From: Nitrosomonas sp.
GTDB taxonomy: Bacteria; Pseudomonadota; Gammaproteobacteria; Burkholderiales; Nitrosomonadaceae
NCBI GenBank assembly: GCA_017879645.1
Contig: JAAEXZ010000040.1
Coordinates: 1 to 38,903 of the forward strand
Reading direction: 5' to 3'
DNA length: 38,903 bases
Shown here: one piece after another, positions 25,568 through 34,742 of the stretch
Position numbering within the stretch: position 1 is the stretch's first letter
How the letters are laid out: every line of letters begins with the position of its first letter
Position numbers and translations under genes: made by a program
The notes under the pieces: model-generated
Told to the model about the DNA's origin: nothing
Seen by the model: only the letters and a program-made list of their open reading frames with translations
Databases searched by the model: none

Positions 25568-28408
25568 TTAGAAGTGCAGATAAGGGATCTGATCGGTGGT
25601 CAGTGCTGCGACTTGAGTTGCTGTCATTGCTCGTACCTGATCCGTGGTTAATGCATCGACCTGATCCGTGCTCAGATTCTCGATTTGAGCTGTTGTCAGT
25701 GCAGCAATTTGTGTTGTACTCAGTTGCTGAATCTGATCGGTTGAAAGCCCACTGGTGATTTGGTCGGTGCTAAACAACTTGATCTGTACGGCAGTCAATG
25801 CCTGCAAATCATCGCTTTCCAGAGAAGAAATCTGCTCCGTAGTTAAACCGGAAATCTGTTCACTCGTCAGCGCCTTGACTTGAGCCGTGGTCAGCGCCTG
25901 AATGTTATCTGTTGAGAGTGTATTGATTTGCTCCGATGTCATGACGGAAATTTGTGAAGCATTCAATCCCTGGATTTGCTCGCTGGACAGACTACCTATC
26001 TGGTCGGTGGTCAACGCACGGATCTGGGTTGCCGACAGGGCCTTGATGTTGTCGCTACTCAGTTGCGCCAAATCGTCAGTTTCAAAGACTTGAATTTGAT
26101 CCACAGTCAGTGCAGCAATCTGTGCATATTGCAACGCGGCTGCCTGACTGGTGGTGAGCGCTACAACTTGATCAGTGCCGAGGCCCTTGATTTGTGTTGC
26201 AGAAAGAGCAGCTACATCTTCAGTATCGAGGGCAGCTATTTGATCGCTGTCCAGGCTGTTCAAGTGAGCCGTGGACAATGCAGCAACCTGTGTGCTGGTC
26301 AATAACTGGATATTATCACTTGTCAGGTTTGATACTTGATCAGTGGTAAGCCCTTTGATCTGAGCGGCTGTTAGTGCCTGAATCTGATCAGAGGTCATGT
26401 TATTCAGCTGATCACTCGTGAAAGCGATGATTTGTTGAGCTGAGAATGAAGTGATTTGGCTGCTTGACATTGCAGCCAGATCATCCGTTTCAATATTGGC
26501 GATCTGGTCGGTTGTGAGTCCTTTGATTTGAGTGGCTGTCAATGCCTGGAACTGATCCGATGTCAGATACTGGATTTGCGCCGTACCGAGACCCTTGATT
26601 TGTGTTGCGGATAGGGCAGCTACATCTTCAGTATCGAGGGCAGCTATTTGATCGCTATCCAGGCTGTTCAAGTGAGCTGTGGATAATGCAGCAACCTGAG
26701 TACTTGTTAGTAACTGAATATTGTCAGAAGTTAAAGTTGACACTTGATCGGTGGAGAGTCCTTTGATCTGGGTGTCAGTCAATGCCTGAATCTGATCAGA
26801 AGTCATATTATTGAGCTGATCACTGGTGAAAGCGACGATTTGCTGGGCAGAGAATGCAGCGATTTGAGTGCTGGACATTGCAGCCAGATCATCTGTTTCG
26901 ATATTGGCAATCTGAGCGGTCGTGAGTCCTTTGATCTGAGTGGTTGTCAATGCCTGCATCTGATCTGAGGTCATATCTTGGATTTGTGTCGTTCCAAGCC
27001 CTTTGACTTGAGCTGCGGTCATGGCAGCTACATCTTCGGTATCGAGAGCAGCTATTTGATCGCTGTCGAGACTGTTCAGTTGAGTTGCTGTCATTGCAGC
27101 GACCTGAGTACTGGTCAGTAACTGAATATTATCACTCGTCATATTCGATACCTGATCAGTCGTAAGCCCTTTGATCTGAGTGGCTGTCAATGCCTGGATC
27201 TGATCCGATGTCATGTTATTCAGCTGGTCGCTGGTGAATGCGACGATCTGCTGGGCTGAGAATGCAGTAATTTGACTGCTTGACATTGCAGCCAGATCAT
27301 CTGTTTCAATATTGGCAATCTGAGCGGTCGTGAGTCCTTTGATTTGGGCAGCAGTCAATGCCTGAACTTGATCGGAAGTCAAATTCTGGATTTGTGTCGT
27401 TCCAAGGCCCTTGATTTGAGCTGCGGTCAAAGCTGCTACGTCTTCGGTATCGAGAGCGGCTATTTGATCACTATCGAGACTGTTCAACTGTGTAGAAGAT
27501 AATGATGCAACCTGGGTGCTGGTCAGTAACTGGATATTATCGGAAGTTAAGGTTGACAGTTGATCTGTTGTCAGTCCTTTAATTTGTGCTGCAGTTATTG
27601 CCTGAATCTGATCCGATGTCAGGTTATTGAGCTGGTCACTGGAAAATGCGGCGATCTGTTTGGCGGAGAATGCAGCAATCTGGGTGCTTGTCATTTCAGC
27701 GAGATCTTCCGTCTCGATGTTGGCAATCTGATCAGTCGTGAGTGCTTTGAGCTGGGTTTCACTTAAATGAGTGATTTGACTGGTGGTTAAAGCCGCTATT
27801 TGGTCACTTCCCATTCCTTTGACTTGGGCTGCGGTGAAGGCGGCTACGTCGGCTACATCGATAGCTGCAATTTGATCCGAGTCGAAGCTGTTCAATTGTG
27901 TGACGGATAGTGCTGCGATCTGCGCACCTGTGAGTATTTGAACATTATCAGACGTCAATGTGGATAATTGATCGGTCGAAATTCCTTTAATCTGCGTAGC
28001 CGTCAGCGACTGTAATTGATCCGAACTCAGATTATTGAATTGTTCCGAAGTGAGGGCATTAAGCTGGGCAACGCTTAGCTTGATCAAATCCTGTGTTTCT
28101 ATTGCCTGGATTTGGTCGGTTGATAGTTTCGACAATTGATCTGTACTCAGTGCGGCCATCTGAGTTTGGCTTAATGCTTCAATCTGGTAAGTCTCCATGC
28201 CATCCGCGAATTTTTGAGAGTCAAAACCCTTGATTTGTGCGGCACTGAGAACGACCAGATCTTCAGTCTCGATGGCACCGATCTGATCGCTGGTGAGAGC
28301 GTTGATCTGCGCAGTGGAAAGTTTCTTGAAATCATCGGTTGTCAGGCTTTGAATCTGATCGGTTGTGAAAGCGGCAATTTGTGTTGGTGTAAATCCTTGA
28401 ATTGACAT
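25568..28408 (-). CDS. Octapeptide-repeat protein, 946 residues (117 units)
   Basis: I recognise no named family. After a five-residue leader the whole protein is 117 consecutive units of eight residues, then Leu-His-Phe. Only units 8 and 110 have a ninth residue. The consensus is hydrophobic (L/M/I/F) at 1, Ser/Thr/Asp at 2, Ser/Thr/Ala at 3, variable at 4, Gln/Asp at 5, Ile/Val/Leu at 6, variable at 7, and often small at 8, as in LTSDQIQA. Nearly every unit has Ser or Thr at 2 or 3. Basic residues and aromatics other than Phe are rare, and cysteine is absent. No signal peptide is seen. AAGAGG precedes the ATG. A regular solenoid and a surface, secreted or structural role are plausible but unproven. 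The adjacent glycosyltransferase suggests heavy O-glycosylation. Confidence 0.88.
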   Translation of the reverse strand: MSIQGFTPTQIAAFTTDQIQSLTTDDFKKLSTAQINALTSDQIGAIETEDLVVLSAAQIKGFDSQKFADGMETYQIEALSQTQMAALSTDQLSKLSTDQIQAIETQDLIKLSVAQLNALTSEQFNNLSSDQLQSLTATQIKGISTDQLSTLTSDNVQILTGAQIAALSVTQLNSFDSDQIAAIDVADVAAFTAAQVKGMGSDQIAALTTSQITHLSETQLKALTTDQIANIETEDLAEMTSTQIAAFSAKQIAAFSSDQLNNLTSDQIQAITAAQIKGLTTDQLSTLTSDNIQLLTSTQVASLSSTQLNSLDSDQIAALDTEDVAALTAAQIKGLGTTQIQNLTSDQVQALTAAQIKGLTTAQIANIETDDLAAMSSSQITAFSAQQIVAFTSDQLNNMTSDQIQALTATQIKGLTTDQVSNMTSDNIQLLTSTQVAAMTATQLNSLDSDQIAALDTEDVAAMTAAQVKGLGTTQIQDMTSDQMQALTTTQIKGLTTAQIANIETDDLAAMSSTQIAAFSAQQIVAFTSDQLNNMTSDQIQALTDTQIKGLSTDQVSTLTSDNIQLLTSTQVAALSTAHLNSLDSDQIAALDTEDVAALSATQIKGLGTAQIQYLTSDQFQALTATQIKGLTTDQIANIETDDLAAMSSSQITSFSAQQIIAFTSDQLNNMTSDQIQALTAAQIKGLTTDQVSNLTSDNIQLLTSTQVAALSTAHLNSLDSDQIAALDTEDVAALSATQIKGLGTDQVVALTTSQAAALQYAQIAALTVDQIQVFETDDLAQLSSDNIKALSATQIRALTTDQIGSLSSEQIQGLNASQISVMTSEQINTLSTDNIQALTTAQVKALTSEQISGLTTEQISSLESDDLQALTAVQIKLFSTDQITSGLSTDQIQQLSTTQIAALTTAQIENLSTDQVDALTTDQVRAMTATQVAALTTDQIPYLHF
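25580..28393 (-). repeat. 24-bp coding tandem repeats (117 octad units)
   Basis: The DNA is a continuous array of 24-base units in the repeat gene. By count, 5 + 117 x 8 + 2 + 3 residues equals the full 946. Units are divergent in DNA but strict in length and in positions 1, 5 and 6, so the octad is kept at protein level. Confidence 0.93.
26087..27718 (-). repeat. Four 408-bp super-repeats (17 octads each)
   Basis: Octads of the IET[DE]DLAA type recur at units 29, 46, 63 and 80, with FETDDLAQ at 97, exactly 17 units (136 residues, 408 bp) apart. The neighbouring units keep the same order (FTSDQLNN, TSDQIQA, TQIKG, TDQVS, TSDNIQL, TSTQVAA and so on). In DNA, matching stretches recur near 26472, 26880 and 27288. 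This points to amplification of a 17-unit block. Confidence 0.9.
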
Positions 28409-28884
28409 AATGAAATACCTCTTTTAGTTATGGACAGTAAGTAGAGACTTGTAAAAATCATGATTGAGGCTAACCAACGGTCAATTGCTCGACTTCTTTA
28501 GTTACGCATTGAAAAATATCTCTTTTTCTATGGGGTTTTGGCGGCGATATGACCAGATATGGTCGATTTCAGGATTGCTGATGATTTTTTTAAGGCAACT
28601 ACAGAATAAGTGCATTAACGTGAATTTTTTCCAATCGGCATGTATTTCCAAGAAATTTTAAAGTTTCGGGAATGTGATCCGAGATTAGCAATACAACAAA
28701 ACCTAAAGTAACGACGTGATTTGGTGAGTTTTAGTTTATTTATCTTTTGCTTCAAGCATGCAGCGATAGCAAGGCTATTACTAAATGTATGTTGTGCTTA
28801 TTTCAATTTTCCAAAAAAATAATTCAGTATTTTTAATACCTTGTCATTGAACAAGAATATCAGTCGGTACAGGAGTTGAATTAG
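28409..28884. other. Divergent promoter region between the repeat gene and the response regulator gene
   Basis: This AT-rich intergenic stretch has no supported gene. It must carry the promoters of both divergent genes. A short inverted repeat (CTTGT at 28840-28844 and ACAAG at 28851-28855) sits about 30 bases before the regulator start and may be an operator; evidence is weak. A frame at 28464-28661 has no coding character. Confidence 0.5.
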
Positions 28885-30057
28885 ATGATCAACAAGACGG
28901 AGCGCATACTTGAGAGAATTACCCGTAAGGGCATGGACACTGCCAATATGCTCATCATGCTGGATAAGTATGTGCCTGGTAAATTTCTAATGGAAACACT
29001 TGATGATTGGCAATATAACATCGTAGGAATATGTCAATCTGGTCAGGAAGCGTTGACACGTATCAGACAGGATAAAGTGGAATTGATACTTACAGATATT
29101 GATCTGAAAGACTGCAGCGGAATCAACTTAAATCGATTGCCTGATACGCAAGGCGATTTTTCAGGGCTGTATATTTACTTTACTTCTTTTGCTACAGAAT
29201 TGATCATCGAGCAAGTAATCGATACTGCAATTCATTATGGCTGCAATATCATCAGAAACGATCCTGATGGCTCATACAAAAAATTTGAATCGATCTTTTG
29301 CCAACAATTCGGTATTAGTCAAACCAAAAGTTTTATTAAACATCTGACCGCCAAACCGATTCAAATAGTATTGGTTGATGATCAGCAGATTGTTTTGTGG
29401 GGTTTGGAAAAACTCATCGAGAGCAAAAAGCCCAGAATGGAGGTTGTCGGTTCTGTAACGAATATTGATGATGCCTTGCTGCTGGTTGAGCAAAAACAAC
29501 CCGATGTGGTCATATTGAACATTAAGCTCAATGGCATTGATTGTTTGCATTCAATTTCCAGTTTTACTCGTAACGAGCATACCAAAGTTGTGATTTTTAC
29601 CGAAATTGAAGAAATGGATATGATCGATCAAGCGGTTTTAAATGGTGCAAGAGGTATCGTGCATCGAAAGGAATCGATGCAAGTCATCGTCAGAGCCATT
29701 GAAAAAATTCATGAAGGAGAGTTGTGGCTCGATCGTAGAACAACAGGGCGTATTTTTTTGCAGAATTCACGGTTAAGCAGGCGGTCACCTAATGCCGGCG
29801 ACGACAAGATTACATCATTGACACGTAAAGAGTGCATGATTCTGCAAGCCTTTTCCGATGGTGCCGGAGGGGAGCAAAACAAACAGATTGCAGCTAAATT
29901 ATGTATGAGCGAGCATACACTTCGTAATCACTTAACCTCTATTTTCAGCAAACTGGGAATTAAAAACCGATTCAGTCTGTTTGCATACGCAAAACAACAT
30001 TTCCCTCAAGCCGATTCAAATCATGCGCTGCGCGGAGGGTATCAAAAGAACCGCTAG
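28885..30057 (+). CDS. LuxR-type response regulator with two receiver-like domains
   Basis: This is a 390-residue transcriptional regulator. Residues about 20-140 resemble a receiver domain with Asp kept in ILTDIDLKD, though the N-terminal acidic pair is reduced. Residues about 155-285 are a second receiver (IQIVLVDDQQIVLWGLEKLI). Its phospho-acceptor site reads VVILNIKLNG, so the expected Asp is Asn, and the usual conserved Lys near GARGIVHRK appears to be Arg. Residues about 310-375 form a LuxR helix-turn-helix (LTRKECMILQAFSDG, NKQIAAKLCMSEHTLRNHLTSIF). A GGAG site precedes the ATG. It diverges from the octad-repeat gene, so control of that gene is plausible. No histidine kinase gene is next to it. 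Confidence 0.85.
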   Translation: MINKTERILERITRKGMDTANMLIMLDKYVPGKFLMETLDDWQYNIVGICQSGQEALTRIRQDKVELILTDIDLKDCSGINLNRLPDTQGDFSGLYIYFTSFATELIIEQVIDTAIHYGCNIIRNDPDGSYKKFESIFCQQFGISQTKSFIKHLTAKPIQIVLVDDQQIVLWGLEKLIESKKPRMEVVGSVTNIDDALLLVEQKQPDVVILNIKLNGIDCLHSISSFTRNEHTKVVIFTEIEEMDMIDQAVLNGARGIVHRKESMQVIVRAIEKIHEGELWLDRRTTGRIFLQNSRLSRRSPNAGDDKITSLTRKECMILQAFSDGAGGEQNKQIAAKLCMSEHTLRNHLTSIFSKLGIKNRFSLFAYAKQHFPQADSNHALRGGYQKNR

Positions 30058-30147
30058 GCAGATGATCTGATTTACGAAACCTTCTGAATCTATCATTTAT
30101 CTGCAAAATTCGATTCTTTCCCTGCGATAACAATCCCAGCATCATTA

Positions 30148-31626
30148 TCAGGTCCCACAGAATGTTTGGTAGATTCGCTCGGAATCGGGAGCAGGGGTTG
30201 TGTAGTGAGAAAATACAGGATTGTCAACGTAAGGATCTGATATAGCAGCAAGAAGCTGATGCAGTAAGGAATAGTCTCCATGCTCAGCTGCAGCCAAGAC
30301 TTCTTCAACACGATGATTGCGCGGAATAATAACGGGATTGTGTGATCTCATCAGGTTCAGTGCGCTATCTCTCGATTGCTGTTGACGATCTAACCGATCT
30401 TGCCAGCGTGCATGCCAGGTCATAAACTGGGGATTCTGGATCAGTTTTGCATCATTCAGATGATTCTGTGTCAAAGAGCGCAGAAACAACGTGTAATCAG
30501 CCTGATTGACTTGCATCCAGGAAAGAAGATCGCCAATCAATTCAGAATCAAGATCTTCTGCATTGAATAAGCCCATCTTTTGACGCATGCCTTTTAACCA
30601 GTTAGCCTGAAACTTTTCTGGAAAAGTATGGATTGCTTCTTCAGCCAGAGCGATGGCCTGATTTTGTTGAGAATCAAGCAGGGGCAGTAATGATTCAGCA
30701 AAGCGCGCGAGATTCCAGTGTGCAGCCAGAGGCTGATTCTCATAGCTATAACGCCCATGATGGTCGATCGAACTGAAAACGGTGGCAGGGTCATAGCCAT
30801 CCATAAAAGCACATGGCCCGTAATCAATGGTTTCCCCACTAATGGCCATATTATCGGTATTCATGACACCATGGATAAAACCAACAAGCATCCATTGAGC
30901 GACCAGTGCTGCCTGTCGTTCAATGACCTGATTCAGTAGCGCAAGGTAAGGGTGATCGGATTGTACTGATTCAGGATAATGTCGATGGATTGTGTAATCC
31001 GCCAACATTTTCAGTTGCTCGATCTGACCGAGTCTGGCTGCATATTCAAATGTGCCGACTCGAATATGGCTTGCAGCCGTTCTTGTCAATATCGCTCCAG
31101 GTAGGCGGGTTTCGCGCATGATTGTTTCGCCGGTAGTTACAACGGCCAGACTGCGGGTGGTTGGGATTCCGAGGGCATGCATGGCTTCACTGATGATGTA
31201 TTCGCGCAGCATTGGGCCGAGTGCTGCACGCCCATCGCCTCGCCGGGAAAAGGGGGTCTGGCCGGAACCTTTCAATTGGATATCGATGCGTTTCCCAGTC
31301 GGCGTGATATGTTCGCCGATTAATATCGCTCGACCATCGCCGAGCATGGTGAATTGACCAAACTGATGACCAGCATAAGCTTGTGCAATCGGTTGAGCAC
31401 CTTCTGGCAAACTGTTGCCACTTAGCATCAGTGCTGCATCCCTATCCGGAATGGCTTCGAAATGGAGTCCCAATTCATTGGCCAGTGTGCGATTCAGAAT
31501 GATCAGTTGGGGGAAATCCACAGGAACAGGATCAAGCCGGGCGTAAAAAACCTGCGGTAATCTGGCATAGCTGTTATCAAACTGCCAGCCGATCGTTGTT
31601 GTCATTGATTGCACATCTGTTTTCAT
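30148..31626 (-). CDS. selO: Protein adenylyltransferase SelO (YdiU/UPF0061 family)
   Basis: This 492-residue SelO pseudokinase transfers AMP from ATP to Ser, Thr or Tyr of target proteins, with a role in redox stress in known members. Family marks are [81 protein letters not shown] and the C-terminal TFCGT. In some homologues the tail Cys is selenocysteine; here it is a normal Cys codon. The start is ATG 31626; an alternative ATG seven codons later is possible. It lies 42 bases behind the flavin monooxygenase gene in the same direction. The length is normal for the family. Confidence 0.94.
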   Translation of the reverse strand: MKTDVQSMTTTIGWQFDNSYARLPQVFYARLDPVPVDFPQLIILNRTLANELGLHFEAIPDRDAALMLSGNSLPEGAQPIAQAYAGHQFGQFTMLGDGRAILIGEHITPTGKRIDIQLKGSGQTPFSRRGDGRAALGPMLREYIISEAMHALGIPTTRSLAVVTTGETIMRETRLPGAILTRTAASHIRVGTFEYAARLGQIEQLKMLADYTIHRHYPESVQSDHPYLALLNQVIERQAALVAQWMLVGFIHGVMNTDNMAISGETIDYGPCAFMDGYDPATVFSSIDHHGRYSYENQPLAAHWNLARFAESLLPLLDSQQNQAIALAEEAIHTFPEKFQANWLKGMRQKMGLFNAEDLDSELIGDLLSWMQVNQADYTLFLRSLTQNHLNDAKLIQNPQFMTWHARWQDRLDRQQQSRDSALNLMRSHNPVIIPRNHRVEEVLAAAEHGDYSLLHQLLAAISDPYVDNPVFSHYTTPAPDSERIYQTFCGT

Positions 31627-31668
31627 TGATTTTATCTTGATTGCTTTTTCGTGTGACGAGAACCTTGT

Positions 31669-32937
31669 TTACTTCGTCATTGCGTCATTGAGTTGGTTCA
31701 AATAAGTTTGATAATGCACTTCGAGAGCATGGCGCGGACGAGCAATAAACTGATGGACCCAATATTCACCCTCGATTTGTGCCTGTTCTTTCCAATTATC
31801 CGGTAACTGAGTTTTTCCGGTCAGCCATCGAGCAATCAATTGGGACTGTGCTTCAGCCAAGGTCCAGATACAGCCTTGCGGTTGCAATAAGCCGACAAAG
31901 CACAAATTCGAGTGCGCTGGGTGAAAAATCCGGAGGTACAGTGGAATTTGACAGGCTTCTTCCCAGTTGATCAGAGCGGAATCAAAAAAAGCAAAGCGAA
32001 TCTTGTATCCTGTAGCTGCAATGACGACATCGTAATCTGCTTGGGAACCATCTGTAAAATAAACTGTGGATTGATTGACATCCTGGACGCCAGGGCGAGG
32101 AGTGATTTTGCCATGACGTATCCTGCCAAGAATTTCCGAATTGATCGTCGGGTGAGCCTGAGTGGGTAAAAAGTCGGGTTCAGGCAAACCATAATCACGG
32201 TAACGACCGATATGGAGCCGCAGTGAAATGGCTTGCAGCCAGTTCTGCAATATTTGTGGCAGCCATTGTAGTGATGCGGCAAAAGTATCGGTTGGTTTTC
32301 CCATGATCAGTTTGGGAATAATGTATTGCGGTGAACGTAGGCTCATATCGACTTGAGTAGCGACATGGCTTGCCGCTACCGCACAATCACAACCAGAATT
32401 ACCAGCGCCAATGACTAGCACCCGCTGGTTTCGGATTGTTTCATCGGTTTTAAAATCATGTGCATGCAGGTATAGGCCGGAAAATCGATCCTTCCATTCG
32501 GGATGGCGAGGAACGGTAAGATGTCCACTGGCAACCAGGAGGATGTCGAATTCCTGTTGCATACCTGTGCCGAGTGATAGACGCCATCGATCATTCCATG
32601 TTTTTTCGGCATGTAAAACGGTGGTATTGAACTGAATGTATTGTTCAAGCTGAAACTGTTTCGCATACGCCTGAAAGTAAGCCAGTATCTGTTGGTGACT
32701 CGGGTAATCCGGGTAATGTGCTGGCATGGGGAAATCGCTGAATTGCGACATCGACTTGCTGGAAATTGTGTGAGTCATGTATGAAATACTACTGTGACCT
32801 GTTCTGGTGTTATATACCCAGCCGCCACCGATCTGGTCATTTTGCTCAAAACAGACGATGTCATGCAGTCCGGCTTCCAACAGGTTTTTTATTGCGGTCA
32901 AACCGGAACAGCCTGCGCCGATGATTGCTATGCGCAT
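31669..32937 (-). CDS. Flavin-containing monooxygenase (FMO-type, NADPH-dependent)
   Basis: This 422-residue two-Rossmann flavoprotein has the FAD motif IAIIGAGCSGLTAIKNLLEAG at the start and a GGGWVYNT segment. The FMO-family fingerprint appears as FSGLYLHAHDF at about residue 155. The NADPH motif is VLVIGAGNSGCDCA at about 175, and the late motif is VVIAATGYKIRFAF. Such enzymes oxygenate soft nucleophiles (N or S) or ketones; the substrate is not evident. The gene is upstream of selO with a short gap, so the two may be co-transcribed. It appears unrelated to the siderophore hydroxylase at 7726 beyond sharing a fold class. Confidence 0.9.
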   Translation of the reverse strand: MRIAIIGAGCSGLTAIKNLLEAGLHDIVCFEQNDQIGGGWVYNTRTGHSSISYMTHTISSKSMSQFSDFPMPAHYPDYPSHQQILAYFQAYAKQFQLEQYIQFNTTVLHAEKTWNDRWRLSLGTGMQQEFDILLVASGHLTVPRHPEWKDRFSGLYLHAHDFKTDETIRNQRVLVIGAGNSGCDCAVAASHVATQVDMSLRSPQYIIPKLIMGKPTDTFAASLQWLPQILQNWLQAISLRLHIGRYRDYGLPEPDFLPTQAHPTINSEILGRIRHGKITPRPGVQDVNQSTVYFTDGSQADYDVVIAATGYKIRFAFFDSALINWEEACQIPLYLRIFHPAHSNLCFVGLLQPQGCIWTLAEAQSQLIARWLTGKTQLPDNWKEQAQIEGEYWVHQFIARPRHALEVHYQTYLNQLNDAMTK

Positions 32938-33041
32938 TTTTAGTAAATTCGGAAGAAATAGAAAATGTCAGTCAAAAATCAGCCAACATTATAAAGGTTT
33001 TGCACCTCAGAGCCAGATCATGCAAAGATCATGCGGATGGT

Positions 33042-33075
33042 AGGCACAGGATATGCAAAATCTGATCCTGTGCCT
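33042..33075 (-). terminator. Perfect 11-bp hairpin after the glycoside-hydrolase-like gene
   Basis: AGGCACAGGAT (33042-33052) pairs with ATCCTGTGCCT (33065-33075) around a 12-base loop, just past the stop at 33092. No T-run follows on the reverse strand, so it may stabilise the mRNA end or act as a weak terminator before the monooxygenase gene. Confidence 0.55.
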
Positions 33076-33091
33076 TATTACTTAAGGGTTA

Positions 33092-34240
33092 CTAATTGGT
33101 GCAAGAAACATAAGATGCGGGACAAATCGATGTAAGTCCGCCAGTAGGACTGGTTTTTTGTGCTTTTGCATTGAGAATTTCCAGGACTTTGTTATAGATC
33201 CCTGGTGTTCTGGTCCAGAAAAGATAGTTTACATGCAGATTATCTCTCGCAAAGTTCAATATTTCCTGAATGGTGGGTTTGTGACCCTTGCCATCGTGGC
33301 GAGTATTAAGATAATTGGGCGCCTCTACTTGTGCTCCCAAAGGCATCAAACCTTTATTCTTGGGGAAATAAGTATAAACTCCTGGGGGAGAGCCTGGAAA
33401 GAGTAATCCTGGATCATCTGGGAAGATATCTGTAGCACTAAGCATTCCCCCGGTAACCTTTAAGTTGTCGACTACCGATTTGATGAGGGGACGTGGATAA
33501 TTGGTATACTGGAATACCATTGTATGCGGAAACTGGTTGCGCATGTGAGCGTCCATACTGATCAGGTTTTTATAGAACATGTTGATTTGCGCTTCGGTCA
33601 ATGGTTTAATCGGATTTCCCAGCGCTGTTTCCTGTAATCCGATGCCTTCAAAATTGGGACTGGCGTCATACCGCTTGCCAAGTGCAGTAATCAGGGCTGC
33701 CAACCGTTCTTTGACTGCGTTGTTCCAAAGCTTGAGATTGTACCCTTTGGTGACCTTGCTACCATACGCTCCGATCGGAAAAACTCCACCTTCGTATTGT
33801 GCGGTCAGTAAATAATCGGGTACTAACTTAGTTTTGTCGAATGATTTGGTTTCCAGAAGAATGACCAAGCGCTTGTTACGAGCGGTAATTTCCTTTAGAC
33901 GCGCATCGATGGATTTGAAATCGTATACGCCTTGAGTCTTCTCCAGTTCCGACCATTCGAAACGAATCACGACACCACGTAGTGCAGGTGTTTCTGCAAG
34001 TTCAGTGTAGACTTCGTTCATCAGATTGGGATTATTGGGATCACCAACCAGCATGGTATAATGTCCAGGGTTCCATTTGATGGGGTTGGCTGTTGCAGCA
34101 TGTCCATACTGAAGTGTAAATATGCTAACTAGGCTTATTCCAAAGAGCGCCAAAAATAATTTGCAAATCGTTGAAAGACCGCGAGTGATACGCGAATTGA
34201 GTGAAAATTGGGTAATACTAAGAATCTGCATTAACTGCAT
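33092..34240 (-). CDS. Secreted glycoside-hydrolase-like TIM-barrel protein
   Basis: This 382-residue protein has a long N-terminal region ending in a hydrophobic segment (LFLALFGISLVSIFTLQ) and a likely cleavage site after GHAA near residue 50. The mature part looks like a clan-A glycoside hydrolase. RFEWSELEKTQGVYDFKSID resembles the early strand of GH5/GH10/GH42-type barrels, KRLVILLETKSF is a following strand, GIGLQETALG could hold an acid/base Glu, and GAQVEAPNY could hold the nucleophile Glu. The C-terminal pair of Cys may form a disulphide. AGGAG precedes the ATG. I cannot name the exact family or substrate. It stands alone upstream of a strong hairpin. Confidence 0.75.
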   Translation of the reverse strand: MQLMQILSITQFSLNSRITRGLSTICKLFLALFGISLVSIFTLQYGHAATANPIKWNPGHYTMLVGDPNNPNLMNEVYTELAETPALRGVVIRFEWSELEKTQGVYDFKSIDARLKEITARNKRLVILLETKSFDKTKLVPDYLLTAQYEGGVFPIGAYGSKVTKGYNLKLWNNAVKERLAALITALGKRYDASPNFEGIGLQETALGNPIKPLTEAQINMFYKNLISMDAHMRNQFPHTMVFQYTNYPRPLIKSVVDNLKVTGGMLSATDIFPDDPGLLFPGSPPGVYTYFPKNKGLMPLGAQVEAPNYLNTRHDGKGHKPTIQEILNFARDNLHVNYLFWTRTPGIYNKVLEILNAKAQKTSPTGGLTSICPASYVSCTN

Positions 34241-34625
34241 GTGAATACTCCTTTTAATATGAAAAGGAATCCTGAAGAATCGCAGCGTGAGATGAAACCT
34301 AAGGTGAACTACACCTGGGGAACAATCAATGTGAATTAGACAAAAAATTGAGTATTGAACAAATACTCTTTGACTCGCTTGCGTTTATTTATAATCAGAA
34401 TTTCCTGGACAGCAGAATAAAGCAAAGCAATTAAATCAAAAGTTTGAACAATGAGGTATTTTCTTATTATTTTATTTTATAGAGTATTATAAGTTCGTAA
34501 AAAACAGCTTGTTATAATGCTATTGCAAATTTTGAAAAAATAAAATAATTGTTTGTTACCTTTGTGAAAGTAAGTTGGATTTGTAATCTCCTTGGAAATT
34601 TGATCCGACTTAAAGTGGAACTTTT
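34241..34625. other. AT-rich intergenic region upstream of the glycoside-hydrolase-like gene
   Basis: No gene is supported. A 7-bp inverted repeat (GAGTATT 34350-34356 and AATACTC 34362-34368, loop of five) lies about 110 bases upstream of the gene start and could be an operator. The rest is AT-rich without recognisable content. Confidence 0.45.
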
Positions 34626-34739
34626 CTAGACAGAACCAACATCTTCTGCTGCTTCAATTTTTGATTTGTCGCCAAGCGTCGGACTCCACCCGGATTTTAG
34701 GCTGCGAAACAATCGCTCCATAAGTGCGTTAATGTTCCT
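34626..34739 (-). pseudogene. IS3-family transposase (orfB) C-terminal fragment
   Basis: The reverse strand reads RNINALMERLFRSLKSGW and continues to a stop at 34626-34628. NAxMERFFRSLK is the familiar region around the last catalytic residue of IS3-family integrase-like transposases. Only about 37 residues remain, and the sequence after the motif no longer follows the family. It is a decayed remnant of an element distinct from the one at 34946-35376. Confidence 0.6.
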
Positions 34740-34742
34740 ATG

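Noticed and set aside
25976..27766. Several plus-strand open frames antisense to the repeat gene
   Set aside because: They are a by-product of the periodic DNA of the octad gene; none has its own initiation signals.
25580..28393. Regular short repeats that could be mistaken for a CRISPR array
   Set aside because: The 24-base units are contiguous, divergent, in frame and fully coding; there are no unique spacers and no cas genes.
28464..28661. 65-codon frame on the plus strand upstream of the response regulator
   Set aside because: No good ribosome binding site and no coding character; it lies in the divergent promoter region.
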